A DNA stretch of 64,000 nucleotides from assembly GCF_019655855.1 (NCBI RefSeq), contig NZ_BPFX01000003.1, positions 1 to 64,000 on the forward strand, read 5' to 3'. Below, piece by piece: positions 32,454-40,828 of the stretch. Each line of letters starts with the position of its first letter. Position 1 is the stretch's first letter. The notes below the pieces were generated by a model. That model made no database searches, was not told the DNA's origin, and saw nothing but the letters and a program-made list of their open reading frames with translations. The translations under genes were made by a program, and so were the position numbers. The DNA is from Pseudomonas paralcaligenes. GTDB lineage: Bacteria; Pseudomonadota; Gammaproteobacteria; Pseudomonadales; Pseudomonadaceae.

Positions 32454-34907
32454 TCAGAAGTTGATGTCCAGCGTGCTGCCGACCACCCGTTCGCGGCCGA
32501 CGGTGGCACTCTGGCTGCCTGGCTCGTCGTTGCGATAGAGGAAGTATTTCTCGTCGGTGACGTTGTTGGCCCACAGGGTCACGCGCCACTGGTCGCCGGC
32601 GTAGCCGGTGCGCAGGTTGAGCAGGGTGTAGGCCGGCAGGCGGTCTTCTTCCAGGCCGTTCAGGCGCGAGCTGGAGGTGGCGGTGCCGGTGTATTTCAGG
32701 TCGCCACCGACGAACCAGCCGCTGCGGTGCTGGTAGTCGGCGCCGAGCGCGGCGGTCCACTCCGGCGCCTGCGGGAAGGGCTCGCCGGCCAGATCCAGCA
32801 GAGTGCCGCCCTGAACCATCTCGAACTCGTCGAACTCGGTCTTGGCCAGGCCGATGGAGGCGAAGGTGTCCAGACCCGCCAGCGGCTGATAGCCCAGTTC
32901 GATCTCGAAGCCGGTGACGTGCGACTTGCCGGCGTTGACCACCACGTCACTGGTGTAGTTGCCGGGAATCTGCGGCACGTTGATCTGCTGGTCTTCCCAG
33001 TCCAGGTAGAACAGGTTGGCGTTCAGGCGCAGGCGGTCGTCGAGCCACAGCGAGCGGTAGGACAGCTCGTAGTTCCAGGCATACTCCGGGTCGTACTCGT
33101 AGGACTCGCCAGTGACATAGTTGGTCGCGGTGCCGCCGCCGCGGTAGGCGCGCTGCACGACGAAGCCGACATTCTGCTTGGCGTCGATGTGGTACTGCAC
33201 GCCTGCCTTGGGCAGCCAGGCGTCGTAGTGGGTGTCGCTCTCGTTGGCGCTGGTGTCGCTGAACAGGGAGAAGCCGCTGAGCTCCAGATCCATGTTGCCG
33301 GCTGACTTGAACTTCTGCTTCTCGTAGTCGTAGCGCAGGCCGCCGATCAGGGTCCAGCGCTCGTTCAGGTGCCAGTTCATCTCGCCGAACGCAGCGTAGT
33401 TGTCCACGTCGGTCTTGCTGTTGTCGATCATGGTCAGCAACGCGCCGGGGATCGACGGCAGGCTGGGGTCGACCATGCCGAGGTATTCGCCGGGGATGCG
33501 GCGCAGGCTGTCGCCCTTGTCCTCGCCAGTATTGACGTACAGGCCGGCCACCGCCGAATACCGGGTGTTGTCCCAGTTCAGGCGCAGTTCCTGGGCGATC
33601 TGTTCCTGGTCGAAGTCGCCGAGCCATTGCAGATCGACGGAGGGGCGGCTGGTCTCGGTCTGGGTGTGGGTGGTCAGCGAGGTCAGGGTGAGGCCTTCGC
33701 CGAGCGGCTGGGTGATTTCCAGCGCGGTGTTGTAGGTGGTGGTGCTGCGCGTTTCGGTCAGGGTCGGCGAGAGCGCGGGGTCGGGAATATTGCCGTAGAC
33801 GCGGTCGAAGTAGTCGACGCCCGCCGAGGGGCCGTCGACGCTGGTGGCGGCTGGCGAGTCGTAGCTCTTCGAGTGGCTGAGCAGGAAGCGCGTGCCATCC
33901 TCGCCCTGAGGCTGGAACAGCAGCTTGCCGCGGATCTGCCAGTATTTGTCCTCGGCCACTTCATCGCCGCGGGCGGCGTCGTCGAAGTAGGGGTAGTCGA
34001 TGCCGTTCTCCGCGCTGCTGCGTTCGGCGGCGATGCGGAAGGCCAGCTTGTCTTCTATCAGTGGGCCGGAAACCATCGCCGCATAGCCGCGTGTGTCCAG
34101 TTCGCCGGCGCTGCCTTGCAGGGCGCTTTCCCAGTAGTAGGTCGGGTCCTTGGTGTCGATGCGGATCGAGCCGGCCAGGGCGTTGCGCCCGCTGGTGGTG
34201 GACTGCGGACCGCGCAGCACTTCCACCTGCTCCACGTCCCACATGCCCAGTGCACCACGGCGAGCGCCCTGCATGGTCTGCGCGACGCCGTCGACATAGA
34301 GCGTGGCCAGCGGCCGGCCGGACGGGCCGCCGACACCCTCTGAGTTGATGCCGCGGATGATGTAGCCGGAGTCGGTGAAGGCGGCGTCGCGCACGTTGGC
34401 CATCATGCGGAAGGCGTCCGGCAGGTTCTGGATGCGCGCCTGCTCGATCTGGTAGGCGCTGACCACGGCCACGCTGCTGGTGGTCTGCTGCAGGTCGCGC
34501 TCGATCTTCTCGCCGGTGATCAGGATCGGGGTGAACTCCATCGCCTGGCCGACCGGGCCGGCGCTGGTCTGCAGGGTGACGGTACGGGCGCCGGTGAAGC
34601 GGTAGCCCAGGCCGGTGCCGGCGAGCAGCTGGTCCAGCGCCTGCTGGCGATCCATGCGGCCGCTGACGGCGCGGGAGCTGAGGCCCTGGGTCAGCGCCGC
34701 GTCGTACAGCACCTGGGCGCCGCTGGCGACGCCGTAGGCGCTCAGCGCGTCATCCAGGCCTTGCGCTGGGATGTCGAAGCTGAGCTGCTCGCTCTGCTCG
34801 GCGGCCGTCTCCGCGGCCCAGGTGACGGGCGCGTGGCCCAGCAGCGCGGTGCAGGCGAGCAGGATGGAGCTGGCCAGGCGGCTCCTGGGCGGAAAAGGCG
34901 TTGGCAT
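32454..34907 (-). CDS. TonB-dependent receptor with STN signalling domain
   Basis: This is an outer-membrane receptor of 817 residues. A signal peptide (cleavage near ...PVTWAAET, residue 31) is followed by an N-terminal STN domain (about 43-115: SFDIPAQGLDDALSAYGVAS), which in this class contacts a FecR protein. A plug follows (ITGEKIERDLQQTTSSVAVV; VEVLRGPQSTTSGRNALAGS), then a beta-barrel ending in the terminal phenylalanine of TLDINF. Its likely ligand is a ferric siderophore, not identified. It is downstream of an ECF sigma and a FecR gene on the same strand. A 15-base motif shared with the other receptor promoter lies at 34995-35009. Confidence 0.9.
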   Translation of the reverse strand: MPTPFPPRSRLASSILLACTALLGHAPVTWAAETAAEQSEQLSFDIPAQGLDDALSAYGVASGAQVLYDAALTQGLSSRAVSGRMDRQQALDQLLAGTGLGYRFTGARTVTLQTSAGPVGQAMEFTPILITGEKIERDLQQTTSSVAVVSAYQIEQARIQNLPDAFRMMANVRDAAFTDSGYIIRGINSEGVGGPSGRPLATLYVDGVAQTMQGARRGALGMWDVEQVEVLRGPQSTTSGRNALAGSIRIDTKDPTYYWESALQGSAGELDTRGYAAMVSGPLIEDKLAFRIAAERSSAENGIDYPYFDDAARGDEVAEDKYWQIRGKLLFQPQGEDGTRFLLSHSKSYDSPAATSVDGPSAGVDYFDRVYGNIPDPALSPTLTETRSTTTYNTALEITQPLGEGLTLTSLTTHTQTETSRPSVDLQWLGDFDQEQIAQELRLNWDNTRYSAVAGLYVNTGEDKGDSLRRIPGEYLGMVDPSLPSIPGALLTMIDNSKTDVDNYAAFGEMNWHLNERWTLIGGLRYDYEKQKFKSAGNMDLELSGFSLFSDTSANESDTHYDAWLPKAGVQYHIDAKQNVGFVVQRAYRGGGTATNYVTGESYEYDPEYAWNYELSYRSLWLDDRLRLNANLFYLDWEDQQINVPQIPGNYTSDVVVNAGKSHVTGFEIELGYQPLAGLDTFASIGLAKTEFDEFEMVQGGTLLDLAGEPFPQAPEWTAALGADYQHRSGWFVGGDLKYTGTATSSSRLNGLEEDRLPAYTLLNLRTGYAGDQWRVTLWANNVTDEKYFLYRNDEPGSQSATVGRERVVGSTLDINF

Positions 34908-34994
34908 GTGTTCTCCCCGGTGTCATCGAACAGGTGCGGATGAAAAGCGTTCCTATTCGGTAGACGCTCGCCGCAGCGCCGACCCGCAATCGCG

Positions 34995-35009
34995 GACGGG
35001 GATTTTTTT
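34995..35009 (-). promoter_or_regulatory. Motif shared by both TonB-receptor upstream regions, copy 1
   Basis: On the minus strand this reads AAAAAAATCCCCGTC, 88 bases before the receptor start. AAAAAAATCATCGTC precedes the other receptor at 38297. Thirteen of fifteen bases match. It may be the recognition element of an iron-starvation ECF sigma factor. Confidence 0.45.
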
Positions 35010-35039
35010 GGCTGTGCCCGATTGGGTGTGCCCCCCTCT

Positions 35040-35104
35040 TGTGGGAGCGGACTTGTCCGCGAAGCTTTGCGGTGAGCCTATTCGCGGACAAGTCCGCTCC
35101 CACA
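35040..35104. repeat. REP element pair, copy 3
   Basis: Facing copies of TGTGGGAGCGGACTTGTCCG separated by a short spacer, in the gap between the FecR gene and its receptor gene. It may stabilise or partly terminate the sigma-fecR transcript. Confidence 0.9.
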
Positions 35105-35133
35105 GGGGCAGGGGGTGTGTTCGCCAACGGGTT

Positions 35134-36069
35134 TCAGCGCAGCACGATCCAGTCGCCCGGCAGGTGGGTGGCGTCCAGGCCCAGGCTGCTCTGGATATGG
35201 GCCAGTGCCTCGTCGGGGCGCTGCAGGTGGAACACGCCGCTGACCGGGCGGCGGGCCAGTTCGGCGTCGGCCAGGACGACGCGGCCGGCGCGGTAGCGGT
35301 TCAGTTCCTCCACCAGCTCGCCCAGCGGGCGCTGCTTGAAGATCAGCACGCCCTGGCGCCAGGCCAGCGCCTCGGTGCTGTCGACCGGTGCAGGCCGGCC
35401 ATCGTCGAGGGCGTCGTAGCGCAGCTGCCGTCCCGCCTCCAGGCGCTGCGGGGCGCGCCCGGCCAGGCGCACGGCGACCGCGCCCTCGCTGCAGGTCACG
35501 CGCACGCCCGCGCCCTGATGGCGCACCTCGAACACGGTGCCGAGAGCGGTCACGCTGCCGTCGTCGGCCTCGACCACGAAGGGCCGGGCGGCGTCATGGC
35601 TGACGTGGAACACCGCGGCGCCGCCGCTCAGCACGACGCGCCGGCGCTCGGCGCTGAAGTCCAGATCCAGCCGGGTGCGGGCGTCCAGCTCGATGCGGCT
35701 GCCGTCCTCCAGGCGGATCTCGCGGCGCTCGCCGACGCCGGTGCTGTGGTCGGCGAGCCAGGCGCGGGCGTCGATGCGCTGCCCGGCCTGCAGCCAGGCG
35801 AAGCCCAGCGCCAGAACGCAGGCGGCCAGCCCCGCGCCGAGCGCTCGCCAGCGAGGCCGGCGGTGGGCCGGCGCGCGGGGCAGCTCGCCCAACTGGCGCC
35901 ACAGCTGCGCCGCCTCCCGGTAGGCCTCGGCGTGGGCGGCGCTGGTGGCGCACCACTCGCGCAGGGCGCGGGCGTCCTCGACCGTCGCCTGGCCGGAGGT
36001 GAGCCGGGCGACCCAGGCGTTGGCCTCGGAGGCCAGGTCGAGCGGGTCGCTGGAGCGGTGCGGGGTCAT
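35134..36069 (-). CDS. FecR-family anti-sigma regulator
   Basis: The 311-residue product is an inner-membrane sigma regulator that relays receptor occupancy to the ECF factor. It has an N-terminal cytoplasmic DUF4880-like region (about 10-70, WVARLTSGQATVEDARALRE), a single membrane segment (about 82-97), and a periplasmic FecR domain (about 110-215, GERREIRLEDGSRIELDART). The C-terminal part resembles an STN-like domain that meets the receptor. It overlaps the sigma gene by four bases. Confidence 0.92.
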   Translation of the reverse strand: MTPHRSSDPLDLASEANAWVARLTSGQATVEDARALREWCATSAAHAEAYREAAQLWRQLGELPRAPAHRRPRWRALGAGLAACVLALGFAWLQAGQRIDARAWLADHSTGVGERREIRLEDGSRIELDARTRLDLDFSAERRRVVLSGGAAVFHVSHDAARPFVVEADDGSVTALGTVFEVRHQGAGVRVTCSEGAVAVRLAGRAPQRLEAGRQLRYDALDDGRPAPVDSTEALAWRQGVLIFKQRPLGELVEELNRYRAGRVVLADAELARRPVSGVFHLQRPDEALAHIQSSLGLDATHLPGDWIVLR

Positions 36070-36608
36070 GTCGGCGGCGTCTCGCGGCGTGGCGCCGGGG
36101 CGCCGCCCTGTTGCCGCAGGCGCTGGGCGCAGTGGTCCAGCGCCCGGCGCACTTCCAGCTCGACGGTGCGCAGGCTGACGCCGAAGCGCTGGGCCAGCGC
36201 CTTGTGCGGCTGGCCTTCGAGGCGGGCGGCGAGGAACAGCTCGCGGCGCCGCTCCGGCAGTTCCTCGAGGATTTCCGCCAGGCGCTGCAACTGCTGGCGG
36301 TCGGAGATGGCCTGCTCGGCGTTCGGCGCCTCGTCGGGCACTTCCAGCAGCAGCTCGATCTCCACCGGGTCGAGCAGGCGGCGGGCGTTGGCGCGGGCGT
36401 CGTCGATGGCCAGGTTGGCGGCCATCCGGCGCAGGTAGGCCAGGGGATTGTCGACCGGTTCGCCGGAGAGGCGGTTGAGCTTGAACCAGGCGTCCTGCAG
36501 CAGGTCCTCGGCGGTGGCGCTGCAGCCGGTGCGCCCGGTCAGGTAGCGGGCCAGGTTGCGGCGTTCGGCGATGAAGCAGGCCAGGAGGGAAGGGTATTGC
36601 TGCGACAT
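36066..36608 (-). CDS. ECF sigma factor, FecI-like (leftward system)
   Basis: A sigma70-family ECF factor of about 180 residues with region 2 (YLTGRTGCSATAEDLLQDAW) and region 4 (ALAQRFGVSLRTVELEVRRA). It should direct transcription of the leftward TonB receptor when released by its FecR partner. The start MSQQYPSLLACF (36608) is chosen because the longer reading, from 36758, would use the AT-rich Fur-box region as coding sequence. It diverges from the second ECF gene across a 164-base region holding one Fur-like site. Confidence 0.88.
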   Translation of the reverse strand: MSQQYPSLLACFIAERRNLARYLTGRTGCSATAEDLLQDAWFKLNRLSGEPVDNPLAYLRRMAANLAIDDARANARRLLDPVEIELLLEVPDEAPNAEQAISDRQQLQRLAEILEELPERRRELFLAARLEGQPHKALAQRFGVSLRTVELEVRRALDHCAQRLRQQGGAPAPRRETPPT

Positions 36609-36727
36609 CGCCGGGGTGATCCAGACCTGCAGGAAAGTCGCCGACAGCTTAGCGATTCGGCGAGTCGGACTCAATTGCCAGTCATTCTCGACTCGAGCGT
36701 GGCGCGGACCCCTCTTGGCTTGTAGTT

Positions 36728-36740
36728 GATAATTATTATT
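36728..36740. promoter_or_regulatory. Fur-box-like site between divergent ECF sigma genes
   Basis: GATAATTATTATT matches the 6-1-6 Fur core (GATAAT-N-ATTATC) at 11 of 12 fixed positions and lies in an AT-rich island within a GC-rich region. Its position between the two start codons would allow iron-dependent repression of both systems. Confidence 0.7.
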
Positions 36741-36772
36741 AAATAGGATTTTTCTCATCCACAGGTGCGAAT

Positions 36773-37318
36773 GTGTCCGTCGCCATGCCAGCCGAGATCG
36801 AGGGGCGCCGCCAGGTCGGCGCGCTGTACAGCCAGCACCATGGCTGGCTGCACGGCTGGCTGACGTCGCGCATGGGCAACGCCTGCGAGGCGGCGGACCT
36901 GACCCAGGACACCTTCGTCCGCGTGCTGCTGGCCGTCGGCCGCAGCGAACAGGCGCTGCGCCTGGAGGCGCTGCAGGAGCCCCGCGCCTACCTCACCACC
37001 GTGGCCAAGCGCCTGCTGCTCAACCACTACCGGCGGCAGTCGCTGGAGCGCGCCTGGCTGGAGGCCCTGGCGCGGCTGCCCGAGGCCGAGGCGCCGGCGC
37101 CCGAGCAGCAATTGCTGATGCTGGAGGCGCTGTACGAGATCGACGCCATGCTCGACGGCCTCGACGGCCTCGACGGCCGGGTGCGCGAGGCCTTCCTGCT
37201 GGCCCAGCTGGAAGGCCTGACCTACGTCGAGATCGCCGGGCGCCTGGGCGTCTGCGAGCGCAGCGTCAAGCGCTACGTGGCCCAGGGGCTGGCCCACTGC
37301 ATGCTGGCGCTGGCATGA
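36773..37318 (+). CDS. ECF sigma factor, FecI-like (rightward system)
   Basis: An ECF sigma factor of 181 residues: region 2 around EAADLTQDTFVRVLLAVGR and region 4 around EIAGRLGVCERSVKRYVAQG. It begins at GTG 36773 (MSVAMPAEIEG); the ATG at 36785 is an alternative. It heads a rightward operon with FecR, a TonB receptor and an esterase, and overlaps the FecR gene by four bases. Confidence 0.9.
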   Translation: MSVAMPAEIEGRRQVGALYSQHHGWLHGWLTSRMGNACEAADLTQDTFVRVLLAVGRSEQALRLEALQEPRAYLTTVAKRLLLNHYRRQSLERAWLEALARLPEAEAPAPEQQLLMLEALYEIDAMLDGLDGLDGRVREAFLLAQLEGLTYVEIAGRLGVCERSVKRYVAQGLAHCMLALA

Positions 37319-38259
37319 GCGGGACGCTCGATCCCCGGGTGATCCACCAGGCCGCCCAGTGGTTCGTGCAGCTGCATTCGCCGGAGGCCAGTGCCCGCGA
37401 GCACGAGGAATGCGCGCGCTGGCGGGCCAGCCACGCCGACCACGAGGCGGCCTGGCAGAAGGCCGTGCACGTCAGCCAGCGCCTCGGCCAGGTGCCGGCC
37501 GGGCCGGGCATGACGGCCCTGGCCCGGCGTCAGCGCATCGACCGCCGCGACTTGCTCAAGACGCTGATGCTGGCCGGCGCCGCCCTGCCGTTCGCCTGGG
37601 CCGGCTACCGGGGCGCGAGCGCCCAGGGCTGGCTGGCCGACTACCGCACCGCGGCCGGCGAGCGTCGCGAACTGGCACTGGCCGACGGTTCCCGGCTGCA
37701 GCTCGACGGCGCCAGCGCCATCGACCTGGCCTATGACGCCGACTGCCGCCGCCTGCAGCTGGTGCGCGGCCAGGCGCTGTTGCAGATGGTGGACGAGACG
37801 CGGCCCTTCGTCGTGCGCACCGAGCACGGCTGCGTGCGCGGCCAGGCGGCTCGCTTCAATCTGCGCGAGGACGCGGACGGCACCCGCCTGGCAGTGCTGG
37901 AGGGGCGCCTGGAAGTGCGCCCGCGCGACTCGACGCAACCCCCGCTGCAACTCCAGGCTGGCCAGCAGGTGCGTTTCGACGCGCGTCTCGCCGGCCCGGT
38001 GCAGGCCCTGCAGGAGGCGCCCGACGCCTGGACCCGGGGCGTGCTGCACCTGCGTGACGGCCGCCTGGACGAGTTCGCCGCCGCCCTGCAGCGCTACCGC
38101 CCCGGCTTCGTCACCTGCGCCGCCGAGGTGGCGGGGCTGCGCCTGTCCGGCACCTTCCAGCTGGACAACGCCACGCCGGTGCTCGACAGCCTGCCGCGGA
38201 TACTGCCGGTGCGGGTGGTGCATCGCACGCGCTACTGGGCGGCGATCCTGCCGGCGTGA
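37315..38259 (+). CDS. FecR-family regulator with a twin-arginine motif
   Basis: The 314-residue product has an N-terminal sigma-binding region (WFVQLHSPEASAREHEECAR), a membrane segment at about 80-100, and a periplasmic FecR domain (GERRELALADGSRLQLDGAS). The membrane segment is preceded by RIDRRDLLKTLML (twin arginines 77-78), which resembles the Tat motif SRRxFLK. Tat-dependent insertion has been described for FecR-type regulators. It overlaps the sigma gene and lies upstream of the receptor. Confidence 0.92.
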   Translation: MSGTLDPRVIHQAAQWFVQLHSPEASAREHEECARWRASHADHEAAWQKAVHVSQRLGQVPAGPGMTALARRQRIDRRDLLKTLMLAGAALPFAWAGYRGASAQGWLADYRTAAGERRELALADGSRLQLDGASAIDLAYDADCRRLQLVRGQALLQMVDETRPFVVRTEHGCVRGQAARFNLREDADGTRLAVLEGRLEVRPRDSTQPPLQLQAGQQVRFDARLAGPVQALQEAPDAWTRGVLHLRDGRLDEFAAALQRYRPGFVTCAAEVAGLRLSGTFQLDNATPVLDSLPRILPVRVVHRTRYWAAILPA

Positions 38260-38296
38260 ACGGCGGCCTTCTTCCACGATCGCCGCACGCATCGGC

Positions 38297-38311
38297 AAAA
38301 AAATCATCGTC
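38297..38311 (+). promoter_or_regulatory. Motif shared by both TonB-receptor upstream regions, copy 2
   Basis: AAAAAAATCATCGTC lies 70 bases before the receptor ATG. A GGC precedes it and CCTGTCCCCTT follows at 38313. The whole stretch resembles the FecI-dependent fecA promoter of E. coli as I recall it (A-rich -35 and TGTCC -10), so it may be an ECF promoter. Confidence 0.45.
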
Positions 38312-38380
38312 GCCTGTCCCCTTCCGGCGGCTCGGGTGTCAAGGCAGCAGAACCACTGCCAACCCATAAAGAGTCGAACC

Positions 38381-40828
38381 ATGTCATCACCTGATCTCCC
38401 TCGGTCTTCCGATTCGTCCCGGGTCGCCCTGCGGCCCTGTGTCGCCGCCGTGCGCCACGGCCTGCTGGCCATGCTGCTGAGCGCCGCGCCGTTCTCCATC
38501 GCACCGTTGCAGGCCGCCGACAGCGCGGCCGCCAGCCACGCCTACAGCGTCGCGCCGGGCAGCCTGGGCGGCGCGCTCGCCAGCTTCGCCGAGCAGGCCG
38601 GGGTCAGCGTCGCCGTGTCGCCCGAACTCACCGCCGGCAAGCGCAGCGCCGGCCTGCAGGGCCAGTGGCCGGTGGCCGAGGGTCTGCAGCGCCTGCTCCA
38701 GGGCTCGGGCCTGGAAGCGGTGCCGAGCGGCCAGGGGGTCTACGTGATCCGCCCGTTGCCGGAAGCCAACGGCACCGTCGAGCTGGGCAGCACCAGCATC
38801 GTCGGCCGTGGCCAGAACGCCTATGGCCCGATCGACGGCTATCTGGCCGAGCGCAGCGCCGCCGGGACCAAGACCGACACTCCGCTGATCCGCACGCCCC
38901 AGTCCATCTCGGTGATCACCCGCGACCAGCTGGACGACCAGGCCGTGACCAACGTGGCCCAGGCCCTGCGCTACAGCGGCGGCACCTTTGCCGACTACCG
39001 TGGCTCGTCGCACCGGGTCGACGAGGTCTACGTGCGCGGCTTCGGTTACGCGCCGACCTACCTCGACGGCCTCACCGTGGGCGGCGAGTCCTACACCCAG
39101 GTCGACCCCTGGTTCCTCGAACGGGTCGAGCTGATCCACGGCCCGGCCTCGGTGCTCTACGGCCAGGCCAACCCGGGCGGCCTGCTGGCGCTGACCAGCA
39201 AGCGTCCCTCGGCCGAGGCGAAGAGCCGTGTGCAGCTGGGCGTCGGCAGCGACTCCCTGCGCCGCGGCGCCTTCGACCTGAACGGCAAGCTGGACGAGCA
39301 GGGCACGCTGCTCTATCGGGTCAACGGTCTGCTGTCCAAGGGCCAGTCCGAGGTCGACCACATCGACGAGGAGCGCCACGCCATCGCCCCGTCGCTGACC
39401 TGGCAGCCCAACGAAGACACCAGCCTGACCCTGCTGGCCTACTACCAGAACGACCCCGACGCGGGCTATCGCAACTTCTGGCCCACCGACGGCGTGGCGA
39501 ACTCCGGCCCGCACGGCCGCATCTCCCGTCACCTGGACATCGGCGACCCGGACTTCTACCGCTCCGAGCGCGAGCAGTCGTCCATCGGCTACCTGTTCGA
39601 GCACCGCTTCGGCGACCTGCTGACCTTCCGCCAGAACCTGCGCTACCTGAAGGAGAACGAGCACTACAAGCAGCTCGTCTTCATGTTCATGAGCGACGAC
39701 CGCACCCTCGAACGCATCCCGGCGGACAGCCGCGCGCAGATGGAGCAGGTGCTGCTCGACAACCAGCTGCAGTTCGACTTCGCCACCGGCCCGCTGGAGC
39801 ACACCCTGCTGACCGGCGTCGACTACAAGCGCACCCATCGCGACGAGACCGACGACCGCGACTTCAGCTACCGCGGCAAGTACCCGCTGGACGCCTACGA
39901 CCCGCGCTACGGCGTGGACATCGGCGACCTCTCGGCGAACGTCGACAGCACCCGGCGCGCCGACCAGATCGGTGTCTACCTGCAGGACCAGATCGAGTTC
40001 GGCAACTGGAACCTGCTGCTCGGCGGCCGCCACGACCGTGCCCGCAGCCGCACCGACGACCGCCTGGCGGGCGAGCGCCAGTCGTTCAACGACGAGAAGT
40101 TCACCGGGCGCGCCGGCCTGCTTTACGCCTTCGAGAGCGGCTTCTCGCCCTACATCAGCTACAGCACCTCGTTCGAGCCGGTGCTGAGTTCGCCTGAGCC
40201 GGGCCAGCCGGCGTTCAAGCCGACCACCGGCGAGCAGACCGAGGTCGGCCTGAAGTACCAGCCGCCGGGCACCGAGGCGATGTTCAGCGTGGCCCTGTTC
40301 GATCTCACCCAGCAGAACGTGGTGACCTACGACGGCAGCTGGTTCCCCAGCCAGACCGGCGAGATCCGCACCCGGGGCGTGGAACTGGAGGCCCGTGGCA
40401 ACCTGACCGACAACCTGGAACTGGTCGGCGCCTTCACCCACCTGGAGCCGGAAGTCACCAAGACCACCCGCCCCGGCGTGGAAGGCAAGGAGCCGCCGCG
40501 CACCCCGGCGCACCTGGCCAGCCTGTGGACCACCTACCGCTTCGACGGCGGCGTGCTGCCGGGGCTGTCCGCCGGCGCCGGCGTGCGCTACATCGGCTCC
40601 AGCTACGGCGACCAGTACAACGAGTACAAGGTCGACTCCGTGGTGCTGCTCGACGCCATGCTCGGCTACGACCTGGGCAAGCTGGCCGCCGACCTGGAGG
40701 GCGCATCCGTCCAGCTCAACGCCAGCAACCTGACCGACAAGGTGTACGCCGCCTCCTGCGCCGCGATGGACACCTGCTTCTACGGCGCCAGCCGCACCCT
40801 CACCGCCAGCGTGAACTACGCATGGTAG
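38381..40828 (+). CDS. TonB-dependent siderophore receptor with STN domain
   Basis: The 815-residue outer-membrane receptor starts at ATG 38381 (MSSPDLPRSSDSS); an earlier in-frame opening at 37733 runs through the fecR gene and is rejected. A signal peptide ends near PLQAADS. The STN domain covers about 52-125 (YSVAPGSLGGALASFAEQAG). The plug has TDTPLIRTPQSISVITRDQL and IHGPASVLYGQANPGGLLAL, which is the ferrichrome/FpvA-type siderophore receptor pattern. The barrel ends SVNYAW. Coupling to a downstream esterase points to a catecholate or other ester-linked siderophore. Confidence 0.93.
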   Translation: MSSPDLPRSSDSSRVALRPCVAAVRHGLLAMLLSAAPFSIAPLQAADSAAASHAYSVAPGSLGGALASFAEQAGVSVAVSPELTAGKRSAGLQGQWPVAEGLQRLLQGSGLEAVPSGQGVYVIRPLPEANGTVELGSTSIVGRGQNAYGPIDGYLAERSAAGTKTDTPLIRTPQSISVITRDQLDDQAVTNVAQALRYSGGTFADYRGSSHRVDEVYVRGFGYAPTYLDGLTVGGESYTQVDPWFLERVELIHGPASVLYGQANPGGLLALTSKRPSAEAKSRVQLGVGSDSLRRGAFDLNGKLDEQGTLLYRVNGLLSKGQSEVDHIDEERHAIAPSLTWQPNEDTSLTLLAYYQNDPDAGYRNFWPTDGVANSGPHGRISRHLDIGDPDFYRSEREQSSIGYLFEHRFGDLLTFRQNLRYLKENEHYKQLVFMFMSDDRTLERIPADSRAQMEQVLLDNQLQFDFATGPLEHTLLTGVDYKRTHRDETDDRDFSYRGKYPLDAYDPRYGVDIGDLSANVDSTRRADQIGVYLQDQIEFGNWNLLLGGRHDRARSRTDDRLAGERQSFNDEKFTGRAGLLYAFESGFSPYISYSTSFEPVLSSPEPGQPAFKPTTGEQTEVGLKYQPPGTEAMFSVALFDLTQQNVVTYDGSWFPSQTGEIRTRGVELEARGNLTDNLELVGAFTHLEPEVTKTTRPGVEGKEPPRTPAHLASLWTTYRFDGGVLPGLSAGAGVRYIGSSYGDQYNEYKVDSVVLLDAMLGYDLGKLAADLEGASVQLNASNLTDKVYAASCAAMDTCFYGASRTLTASVNYAW

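Noticed and set aside
36609..36758. A 50-residue N-terminal extension of the leftward ECF sigma factor
   Set aside because: It would translate the AT-rich Fur-box region and has no match to sigma region 2. The start at 36608 gives normal ECF length.
37733..38380. A 216-codon N-terminal extension of the rightward TonB receptor
   Set aside because: It lies in a different frame over the fecR gene and has arginine, cysteine and serine-rich shadow composition. The ATG at 38381 gives a normal signal peptide.
40525..40821. A 99-codon extension of the siderophore esterase
   Set aside because: It is out of frame with, and inside, the receptor gene. The signal sequence appears only from 40822 or 40834.
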